Shown here: piece after piece, positions 45,350 to 54,420 of the stretch | Layout of the letters: each line of letters opens with the position of its first letter | How positions within the stretch are numbered: the first letter of the stretch is position 1 | From: Nipponacmea schrenckii | Lineage: Eukaryota > Mollusca > Gastropoda > Lottiidae | NCBI GenBank assembly: GCA_030562195.1 | Contig: JAUJPP010000011.1 | Location: forward strand, 5,456,001-5,520,000 | DNA length: 64,000 nt | Direction: 5' to 3' | Notes under the pieces: model-generated | Seen by the model: only the letters and a program-made list of their open reading frames with translations | Told to the model about the DNA's origin: nothing | Databases searched by the model: none | Made by a program: the position numbers and the translations under genes

Positions 45350-46150
45350 AATCAGTAATGATATTGGGTATTGAACTTTTTAAACTCGTGTTGACCTGTG
45401 TAATGCTAACACTTGCGCTATTTTTATCATTGTCTTGTAAATGATAAACTAATTATTAACTTTATTGCTTGTATTGTTAACTGAGATAAAAAAAGTTGTT
45501 ATTCTTAATTGGTCGTTTCATTCAATTTACGCAGTACCATACTTACAAAATGGCCGCCCAAAGGGACGTAACTCTCCTTAAAAAAATCAAGTTATTTTAT
45601 TTTTAATTAATGCGCCCGGGCGGCTAGTGTCGCCGTTTAAGCATTAAATAAATTGATTGCAAAAATTTATAAATTTAAAAAAAGTTTCAAATTTAAAAGA
45701 AAGAATTGGGAAAAGTGACAATCAAAAAAATTTCCCAAACTAATGCCCTAAAAGAAAACGTCCAAAAGAAACGATACCACTTGTTTGTAAAGACAGTTAA
45801 GAAAAACTAAAAAAATGTGGAAATTTAGGATTGGTGTAATAATCAATATGACAAGCCTTTAAAAATGGGTGGGGTCTGTTTTTTATACAGTTTATATGCA
45901 CGTACAGCTAGAGAGGGAAATTGTCACTTTCACGAAATTTGTGTTTTTCTCAGAAGAAATGGATCTTCCCAGTATTTTTGATCAACTATGACGTGTTTGG
46001 GATGTACATGTTGATAAAATGAAGCGGCCTACTTTCATTTATTGACTAGTTTTTCATGGTCGAGATATATTGATTTTTGTACAGAAACTATTAATTATTG
46101 AATTAATGACGTCGGTTCTTATGTTTTAATCTCTCTTCATTATATTTCAG
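45350..46150. other. Non-coding stretch, A-rich distorted tract
   Basis: 45600-45860 has dense A and T homopolymers resembling the tract at 35400-36100. No gene is seen. Confidence 0.4.
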
Positions 46151-46155
46151 GTCTC

Positions 46156-47240
46156 ACTTCTTGGTTGTTAAAAAAACTTTAACAAAATGGCTAGGTGTTA
46201 TCACGATGATGAAGAATTTGAATCAGATCTGACGATAGAAGTAGCAAGAGAAGATGATATATTACAGGAAGGTCAAGGTTTAGATGAGATTGAGTGTGAC
46301 AAGAATCCTGGACATCGAGATTTCATTTTGGAACATTTATCTAGTAAACACAAAAATACAAAAACATTAGATATCATAAAACAAACACAAAAATACTAAA
46401 ACATTAGATATCATAAAACAGAGAGGAAGCCGAGTTGTTCAAATCACTTATTCAGTTAGTAATTTTTTAGTTGCAAACAACTTGGTTCTGGAAATCATCG
46501 TAACGCTAAGATCGTTTGAGATAACATGGCGTACAAATTGTTTTTTTTATCAAACATTGCACAATTTGATAAACATACATGAAAATGCTTTCTTTTTTTT
46601 TCTCCAGATTTTTCAATTACAACATCAATTTGCAGTAGACATGGTTTGTGTTGGCAATGACATAACAACACAATATTTGATAGGGCATGGAAAGACAGCA
46701 AATATCTGAAAGAAAAAGTATGGTGTTCTTACATAACTCTTTTTGTGTTCTTACATAACTCTTCAGTTGTAAAGTGTCGAACGCCCACAGTACTCCAATG
46801 AGTACGATGAGTACGAAATTGTTCTAGAATACTATGGTAAAAATTTGGCTAATGCATGCATATCTATGCTGAAAAGAATATATTATCAACATATGTGACA
46901 AAGAAATTGAGTAAAATTCAGCATTTTTATCACAGGCACTAAAGAAGTACACTTACCAAAAGAAAAGGGAAACTTTCATTGAAAAATCTTTATTAGAGGA
47001 AATTGATGATTTGAAAATTAAAAAGCGAAGGCTTGAAAGTGATTCAGGGGCTTTGATCTGTTGATGACTTGGCCAACAAGGCAGAGTCTGGTGGGTCTGC
47101 TACTGAAATGCGAAATCTAATAGCCACCAAGAAGCAGCAAAAGTGAAAAAATCTGAAGTGGACAAATTAGATGAAGTTATTAGGACAAAATTAAATGAGT
47201 ATAAGTCTAACCAAAAACTAAACATGTGTTACGGTTTTAT
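46156..47240 (+). pseudogene. Degenerate unknown gene, acidic start and coiled-coil end
   Basis: After an acceptor (ATATTTCAG near 46150) an ATG at 46187 opens an acidic frame (DDEEFESDLTIEVAREDD) to 46399. Its end holds a duplicated 36-bp segment. A later piece at 46630 reads QFAVDMVCVGNDITTQYLIG. At 46937-47220 a basic coiled-coil-like stretch appears (SLLEEIDDLKIKKRRLES, then KVKKSEVDKLDEVI) with frameshifts. The order acidic head to coiled tail resembles zinc-finger-linked transposon proteins of cnidarians and molluscs, but I cannot name it. Confidence 0.35.
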
Positions 47241-47680
47241 GTTCTAATTTGTTTTCAGCGAATAATTGAAGATTGTTTAAATAAACAATGCTATATGCTT
47301 TACAACAATTGCTGCTCAGTTTGTTGTCCAATATTTTGTTTATTTAATGAATACTGATAATAAAACACTTATATTCCAGGAGCTAATTTCTTTGAATAGG
47401 TGTAGATTATCTTGTACAATATTTAGGCTGAATGCAGTCAACATGAATAGAGAATAAATGGATTTATCTTTAAGAAAATGAATGATCCCTTAAAATAAAT
47501 GTCTACTAATACTCTGGTCCTGGAAAAATACCTTATTGGGCCTTAAAAGTCATGGAATTTCATTCACGAACCCTTATTAATATACATTCCTGTTCGGAAA
47601 ATGATAAGTAACTGCTAGCAATTTGCCCCAATTTAAAAACATTATTTAGTTTGTGTATATAAGTCAATAACCTTCGAACA

Positions 47681-47951
47681 CGAGGCGTACTATAGTACGC
47701 TTTTCGATCATGCGCAGTTAGTACTTCAACATCCGACACTAACGTGTTATCACATGCGCAGATGAATAGCAACCAAATAACATTCATAACTAACGAGACG
47801 TACTAAGTACGCTTTTCGATCATGCGCAATTGAGAAAAGTTTTAATAATGTGTTTGTAACTCTATGACAAATTTATGTATCTATGTGTTTGATCGATCAA
47901 TTTACCTTCTGATTCGAGGCGTACAAAAGTACGCTTTTCGATCATGCGCAG
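47681..47951. repeat. Three copies of a 37-bp palindrome-bearing motif
   Basis: CGAGGCGTAC-3/4 nt-AGTACGC followed by TTTTCGATCATGCGCA occurs at 47681, 47794 (CGAGACGTAC variant) and 47915. Spacing is 113 and 121 bp, and the intervals are not alike. Each copy holds an inverted repeat GCGTAC/GTACGC. Confidence 0.8.
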
Positions 47952-47959
47952 TTGGATAG

Positions 47960-48600
47960 AACATGTTTGTAAAATCTTTTTGTAAGAATGTATTTATACT
48001 TGTAATAAAATTCTTTGGTTGTTTTTTTTTTCAAATCTTCTGTATTAAAAATATGGGGTTGATTTTAAAGCACGAAAAGGAAAAATACACCGGCGATGGT
48101 TTCTTATCTGGATTGATAACCCTTATACCCAAGGAATCATCCTTCCAAAGCAGGAACAAAGACCTTATATCCTCTGAGGGCCAAAGCGATTTCATCAGTT
48201 GGACAGGCTGCGAGTGCCATATCTAACTCTGTCCAGCAAAAAAATTCTTTTTAGAGGTAAACCGAATAGTAATCAAACCACATGACAATGTTTGAATCGC
48301 TGATAATCTTTCTTCATTTATACTTGGTTTAATGTTACTCGTCTAGTTGAGATATTAATAAATTTAAATTTTCTGGGATATATCAACCACATAAACTAAT
48401 TGTTGTTGAATATAGGTTTTAATTTCTGTTAGTTCATTGTCGTCGTTGAGTTTCGTTTCTAGATTAGCTAATTTTTGTTTCAATCTTTCTTCATTTACAC
48501 CAGGTTTAATGTTACCTATCAGTTGTTTAATATCTGATTTTTGCTTTGTAACTATAATGGTAAATGAGGAGAGGACTATAAAAGGTTAATCTTCCCTATA
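47960..48600. other. Non-coding stretch
   Basis: An 87-residue plus-strand frame at 47963-48226 has no known motif and follows a T-tract. CAATCTTTCTTCATTTA recurs near 48305 and 48481. No gene claimed. Confidence 0.4.
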
Positions 48601-48608
48601 AGTGGCAC

Positions 48609-48682
48609 TAAGGCTGCGAAAAAGATCCCCCAACATAAAGGGTTAACTAAGGCTGCGAAAAAAATCCCCTAACATAAGGCTT
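48609..48682 (+). repeat. Short direct repeat, 2 units of about 37 bp
   Basis: ACTAAGGCTGCGAAAAAGAT / CCCCCAACATAAAGGGTTA occurs twice in a row with small changes. A short open frame with LPDEILQRLLTEDDLQQ follows at 48737-48848, not recognised. Confidence 0.6.
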
Positions 48683-48940
48683 CGAGCTCAAAAAGAGTTA
48701 ATTTGGCTCCGACTCCAAAGCTGGACTGCGCTCCTTGCCACTACCTGACGAGATCTTACAACGACTTTTGACAGAAGATGATCTTCAACAAGCTCTTCAT
48801 TCAACTACCCCAGCAGAGAAATCAGCTGCTGATATTCCAAAAATATAAATATATATATATATATATGAGTTTTTTGTATCTGGTGGATTCGGACAGAAGG
48901 CATTGTCGGTTAGTAAGAAAAAAAAATATATATATATAAC

Positions 48941-49875
48941 ACCATTTTTTTTTCTTTCATATTTCCCTGCCCTTAGATTTCTTTCTATTTCCTTAAAATT
49001 TAAAAAAAAATTCTATTATTTTTTTTTTCGTGTGGGGTGTATGTTTTATTGATATCTCCCTAATAATGGTCGGTTGAAGTTATTGATTCTTGACCAGTAC
49101 AAAATTTAATTATCTTATAATCTAAATAAGAAAGGGGCGTGCTTGAATAATTATTGATCTGATCTTAAAACAATGTATCACAAAAATGGTCAATAAGGGT
49201 TCAAACATGACTCATCGCTACGGCCAATAAGTGAACATCTTCAATTGTTTATGCCATCATTATTCTACAATTTTTTTTTGTTTTTTGCATCCATGGCAGA
49301 TAGAGCGATGTAACAAAGTCTGCAGTAAAGTGTATTTATTTGTGTATTTCATATATTATTCTTTTTATTCAATGTATATTATTGTTGTATGTACTTTATC
49401 GAATCCTTGACTTTAACAGATAACCTTCTTACCCTGACGTCGGTCAGTTTCGGTGTTATCAAGCTATTATATATCACACGTTTACCTGACTCATAGATAG
49501 TCAACTTTTCGGCCAATGGACATTATTCGATTCATCAATTTATTTGTCTCGAACTGATTGCTAAATTAATATATATACATTTACTAAAGCATCTGGGATT
49601 TTGGCTTGGTAACAGAACTACAAGAACGTTTGAAGGAATTGAAGTTCTAAGGCTTGGGGTTAGGGTTAAGGCATTTCGGAAGGCAGAAATAAAACTTTGT
49701 AGAAATTCAGTATTTTGGTTTATAGCTTTGCTACAGCGTCCAATCATCCAACCCAGGATCACACAATCTATCCGGAATCAAGCAGACTAGATAGCAGTGT
49801 TAAACATTAGGCTCCACCCACAATTGCAGGATTAACCGACAATGCGTTCTGTCCGAATCCATCAGAAACTAAAAA
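48941..49875 (+). repeat. Direct repeat copy 1 of a possible LTR-like unit
   Basis: 48941-49320 matches 51893-52275: a T-rich start with TCTATTATTTTTTTT, then GGTCAATAAGGGTTCAAACA, TGACTCATCGCTACGGCCAA, and TGGCAGATAGAGCG at the end. Further on, GGCTCCACCCACAATTGCAG near 49811 and CTGTCCGAATCCATCAGAAA near 49848 recur at 52320-52380. An inverted copy of the last motif lies at 48867-48917. Confidence 0.7.
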
Positions 49876-50111
49876 CTCTGTCGATTAACCCCATGATATC
49901 AAGTAGAAAAAGACCAGTTCAAAAGATATATATATCTGGTAATTTTAATCAAGTTAATATACAAAGATATGGATATTTTGCTAGCAAACAATGTGTAGCT
50001 AGTAGTCTTTTGTGCATTATTTATAGCAAAACTATGAATTTCAGATTATGGACTAGTTCTACACTGGACAAAATATTAGATCTGGGAAATGAATGTTATC
50101 AATATCTTTAA
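49842..50111 (+). pseudogene. Cysteine-protease-like (OTU/C76-type) domain fragment
   Basis: The plus-strand frame includes VQKIYISGNFNQVNIQRYGY, then ASKQCVASSLLCIIYSK and a TSSTLDKILDLGNECYQYL segment. The pattern G(S/N)F.QG...F....G.QCV..SL...... W....LD.IL..G...Y is that of a cysteine-protease-like domain found in repeat-encoded animal proteins and related in layout to herpesvirus C76 peptidases. The QC cysteine would be catalytic. It is cut at 50111, where the frame runs straight into integrase-like text. Identification is from memory and moderate. Confidence 0.4.
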
Positions 50112-50222
50112 TATACTAACAGAAAGATTTCAGCGTTCCTTAAACAACACCATAGCCACATTAAAAAATAAATCACATCGAAATTGGGATACTTTTCTTC
50201 CTGGCATTGCCATGTTATCGGA
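50100..50222 (+). pseudogene. Retroviral-type integrase core fragment
   Basis: In the frame starting AATATACTAAC the reading is LTERFQRSLNNTIATL followed by HRNWDTFLPGIAML. This is the end of the integrase catalytic core, where the TERFNRTL helix carries the catalytic glutamate. About 40 residues survive. The junction with the protease-like domain falls within ten bases, so the two were joined by deletion or insertion. Confidence 0.5.
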
Positions 50223-50548
50223 ATACCGTTAATAAAAGATCACACTGCAACTGTCGTTGGGTCGACTTTGTAGTCGAATTACTTTTCTTGGTCGATTAGG
50301 AATGATTATTTTGGAGTAATAGAATCCATGTTTTGTTTATTGTATATTTTCATACAAATAGAACATTAGTTTTTCAGTTTCTTGTAAGTATTACCTTTGT
50401 CTAAGACAATTATCTATATTAGTTTATGTTTTTCTACAAGTATTATAAGTTAGAATTATAGTCCATAGCATCCGTCCAAAAATATTATAAGGTTCTCACC
50501 CTAATTTCATTAAATATCAATTCATTAATTAAACCAACAATAAACAAT

Positions 50549-50650
50549 ATGCCTTTTGACGTGAAAGTCTGCTATTTGTGTGATATAGGGGTGTGCAAGT
50601 TAAAGCGACATTTGGAGGGGGTGCATAATATGGTTAGTGAAGTGGCTGGC
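50549..50650 (+). pseudogene. Single C2H2 finger at a frame start
   Basis: ATG at 50549 opens PFDVKVCYLCDIGVCKLKRH then LEGVH, a C2H2 finger spacing (CxxC ... HxxxxH). The frame ends soon after. Together with the next frame it may be the start of the polymerase-bearing ORF. Confidence 0.35.
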
Positions 50651-50779
50651 ATATTATGCTCCTCGGTCACTTTCTGAGAACAAAGAGAGAGTGGCTCAAA
50701 TGTCGCAGACACGTTGGTCAGATGTCACACCACAAGCGCTGGCTGGCCCGGACGAATAGAGGTAGAGGTAGGGTTTTAT

Positions 50780-51308
50780 TTATCACCATGAATCCTAATG
50801 ATGCTACACCAAATATTCAAAAATGCGAGGATTCCCGCGATGAAAGTACATCGAGAGATGCAGTGAATCCATATTGGGCGAAAGACCGATACAAGTCTTC
50901 GAGTTCAGATACAGTTGTTAAATGCTCTGTATGTGCAATATTCGCATCCTCCAATGCATCAGAGATAAGTCGTCTGCACGATGAACGGAGAGATAATTAC
51001 GAAGAAAATAAAGAAAAAAGAAAATCAGCGGACTCGTATCCATCGTTGAAATTAATAATAATCATTCAATCGACTAAAACTACCGGTATTATAATCTACG
51101 ATATTGAGTGTGGGGAGGAAACATTGTCGAAAAAACGTACTATTCTGGATTTACCTACTCAAATCGGATATTTCGTACTACAGTACGCTACACTTAGAAT
51201 GTTAGAATTTTATTAAGATTTCTTGTGTTATTTCGTCGACAAGAGCGACTTTGAACTGTGTCAGATGGACACCGATTCGCTATATATACTTCGAGATATC
51301 TGGTGCTA
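50780..51308 (+). pseudogene. Family-B DNA polymerase fragment with motif C
   Basis: The frame 50656-51216 ends with KKRTILDLPTQIGYFVLQYA and TLRMLEFY. After an in-frame TAA it continues DFLCYFVDKSDFELCQMDTDSLYI. The sequence QIGFFV.QYAKLRMLEFYYDF...DxSDF...xMDTDS is the palm region of protein-primed family-B polymerases as coded by Polinton-like elements and other animal repeats; MDTDS is motif C with the catalytic aspartates. The upstream part (CSVCAIFASSNASEI) may be a zinc site. Only the palm end survives; exonuclease and thumb are missing. The stop replaces a tyrosine codon by one base. Confidence 0.55.
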
Positions 51309-51890
51309 ATCTGTCCGGGTATGTTTAAGCTAGATATTGGAAGCCGTTATTTTACCTTTGTTTTGGTCATTAATTGTCCGGTAGTTAAGATTAATCATTA
51401 AGATAGTTCGATACTGGTTTTAATAAACATATAAATTACTTTCTCAGATGAATATAAATATGAGAGGAAACCAGGAGTGGACAGTCGAGTGCAGACCAGT
51501 TATTCCATTTCCGTGTAGATGTTTAACCAAATGCAGGAAACGAAATAAGGTCTTATATTTGTTATAACTGTTTTAACTACCAACGGTAGCTGGAACGCTA
51601 CAGTCGTACCGTTGACAGACTAGCTTCTCGAATGCAATCAGATCACTCAAGGTCTGAAAGATGGATTATCGATGTAGAACTCAACAACACGATATGTTGC
51701 AACAAAAAGAAAATCAATAAATGCTTTGATCTATTCTACAGGACAATTGACCACATGGGTAAGAAACATGTAGGCCTACATATCTATTGTTGGAGGACTG
51801 ACACCTCAAATAGATTTCGTATCAACAATTTCAAAATTACATAGCATGTATAATTTAGTTTATTCTTCTTTTGGCATAGTCTAATATATA
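51309..51890. other. Non-coding stretch
   Basis: A 70-residue plus-strand frame at 51632-51844 has no recognised motif. Nothing else is seen. Confidence 0.4.
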
Positions 51891-51892
51891 TT

Positions 51893-52390
51893 ACATCATT
51901 TTTTTCTTTCATATTTTTCCTACCCATAGAATTCTTTCTCTTTCCACCAAATTTTAAAAAAAGGTTCTATTATTTTTTTTCGTGAGGGATGGAGTAATGT
52001 AATGAATGATACTTTGCATTTATATTTTATTTATTTCAGTTCGGATCTCCCTTATAATGGTCGTAGCAGAAATTGACTTGATCATGGTTGACACAGTATT
52101 ATTCGATGCTGATACTTCAAAACAACGTAACACAAAAATGGTCAATAAGGGTTCAAACATGACTCATCGCTACGGCCAATAAGTGAACACCTTCAATTGT
52201 TTATGCCATCATTATTCTACAACTTTTTTATGTTATTTTTTTTTTTTTTTTTGCAGCCATGGCAGATAGAGCGTCCATTCACCTAACCCTGGATCGCGAA
52301 ATCTATGAAGAATGAAGAGGGCTCCGCCCACAATTGCAGGACTAACAGACAATGGCTTCTGTCCGAATCCATCAGAAACTAAACACTAAA
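51893..52390 (+). repeat. Direct repeat copy 2 of the possible LTR-like unit
   Basis: Partner of 48941-49875 in the same orientation, without the roughly 500-bp internal part of copy 1. The best conserved block is 52138-52215 (GGTCAATAAGGGTTCAAACA to CAATTGTTTATGCC). With copy 1 it brackets the protease/integrase/polymerase fragments. Confidence 0.7.
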
Positions 52391-52731
52391 GTTTCTAAAT
52401 GTCGGAAATGGTGGTATTCTAACTATCATTAGAGTAATCTGGTCGAAATTTCAGATATTGAGGATGTTCTTAATGAAGGATAAGTTCCAGAATCTTAAAC
52501 TACCCAACAGGAATGAGAGCTTAAAGTTCTGGATCGAGATGCCGTTTTAAAAATATATGCAGTCCGTCTTCTCAGTTGCAAATTGCTGTAGATTATTTAC
52601 CATACAGGGAACCATCAATTAGTTTTATTTTTCGAAAAAATCATGGGCTTAAAGTAAAACCCAAGGAAAGAACATACTGGACCTAAAGTGATTTAATATA
52701 ATTTACAACACCACTAGACAACATAAAGAAT

Positions 52732-52796
52732 TTGGTAGTAATCTAGATTTACATTAGCTCGGAGCGAAGCCGTAAATCTAGATGTACAATTACTAC
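52732..52796. repeat. Hairpin-forming inverted repeat
   Basis: GTAGTAATCTAGATTTAC and GTAAATCTAGATGTACAATT-ACTAC are inverted around a 17-bp loop (ATTAGCTCGGAGCGAAGCC). There is one small bulge. No coding sequence. Confidence 0.6.
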
Positions 52797-52904
52797 TGTT
52801 ATTGTTATATTAATATCTTTTATCAATGTCCATGCTTGATGTTTCAAATAATATTCCTAAATACTTTTTTTTATGTAAGATATTATAGTTTTTTTTTTAA
52901 ACAG

Positions 52905-53328
52905 GTTATCATATAAGATATAAAACAAATATAGAATTTCACCCTAAACCTTCTATTTGTGAGGATATTTTTAAGACTGAAACGTTTCTGAGTAAAAAGG
53001 AAATAATCGGAAACTTTGATGACACAATTAATAATAAGGAAACGGTTTTCAATAATTTAATGAAATGTGATGATTTGTTGAGTCTAAACTGTTCGCGATC
53101 AATCAAATCATATGTGATATATGGATAGTGGTTACAAAAACTCTATGATCTCAACCTAGGATCGTTTAACTGTTTCGTAAAAGAGAAATTAAAAATTTCT
53201 TTAAGTTACAGTGAAAAATTAAGAAAAATTGGAAAACTGTATGGAAAATACTGGAAATTGCAAGGTTTAAATTTCTTTCAATTTGACCCAGAATTTAACA
53301 TGGGCTTAAAGCAAGAAAGAAAATAATA
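52905..53328 (+). pseudogene. Unknown retroelement-associated region, second copy
   Basis: After an acceptor-like TTTTAAACAG the frame reads IEFHPKPSICEDIFKTETFL, then EIIGNFDDTINNK, CSRSIKSYVIYG (stop) WLQKLYDLN, SFNCFVKEKLKISLSYSEKL and LQGLNFFQFDPEFN. The same motif order is at 18500-18800. One stop at 53126 breaks an otherwise open run. The lysine-rich helical pattern could be DNA-binding or capsid-like; I do not recognise it. Confidence 0.45.
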
Positions 53329-53817
53329 TTCTAGACATAATTATTTGATTTTGAATCTTTCTAATCAACCCTTGATCAAATTTACGGATTACTCATCTGC
53401 ATAGATAATAGAAACAACGTAAGGACCTAAGCTTCAAGTGACTTGGGCTTAAAAGTTATGGCATCTCGAAAGGAAGAAATCAAACTCAGATTTTTTAGCT
53501 ACAAGTTTCGCTACAACTGAATTTTGGGGGCTTGTCCGGGATTTGAATTTAAAAATAGGTATCTGATTCCAGTCAACGAATAGGGTAAGTTCTTTTTTTT
53601 GATTTAGTACTGTATTCGCCCCGAAACCATTTCGTACAATTTTAATTTTTTACGATTTGTCAGCGTCGTGAATTCTTTAAGTAATATGTTATTTAAAAAA
53701 ATATTGGACACATGGATAACAACGGCGGCGAAAACCTTTGCACCTAGATGGATACCAATTTCAAAGAACTAAATCTAGAATGAAGGGCCCAGGGTTTGAA
53801 GGGTCAGGTTAGGCTCT

Positions 53818-54420
53818 GTAAGAGGATGATGTTGTGTTACCATGTAGACACACATTCTGTTTGAAGTAAGAGGATGATGTTGTGTTACCATGTAGACACA
53901 CACATTCTGTTTGAAGTGGGTAAGAGGATGATGTTGTGTTACCATGTAGACACACACATTCTGTTTGAAGTGTAAGAGGATGATGTTGTGTTACCATGTA
54001 GACACACACATTCTGTTTTGGGGGAAGTTTTGTTTAAGAGGAATTTTTAATTTGGGTGTTTTTACCATGTGACACACACATTCTGTCTTTAATTGTAAGA
54101 GATGATTTTTACCATTAGAAAACTTTTTAATTTTAAAATTGTGATATACCAGGTAGACACACAACTGGAATTTTAAGAGGATGAGTTTAAAGGACACACA
54201 ATTTGTTTGGGGTTTTGGGGGATTTGGGGTTTTTACATGTGGACATACATTCTGTCTGAATTGTATAAAAGATTATTTTAAAACTTAATCTAAAATTGTG
54301 ATTTTACCAGGTTACTAATTTGGATATACTAGGCGAGTTTATGGTCTCACAAATTGTGTTGGAGGATGGTGTTCTACGATGTGGACATACATTCTGTTTA
54401 GATTGTGTCAAAACTTATTC
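53818..54420 (+). repeat. Minisatellite of about 50 bp, decaying to the right
   Basis: The unit GTAAGAGGATGATGTTGTGT + TACCATGTAGACACACACAT + TCTGTTTGAAGT starts at 53818, 53866, 53920 and 53972. Broken copies go on to about 54420 with GGACATACATTCTGT as the last recognisable part. Frames drawn through it (MVTQHHPL repeated) are by-products. Confidence 0.85.

Noticed and set aside
53775..54009. Repetitive MVTQHHPL-type protein frames
   Set aside because: By-product of the minisatellite; three overlapping frames read the same unit and no start or splice context is present.
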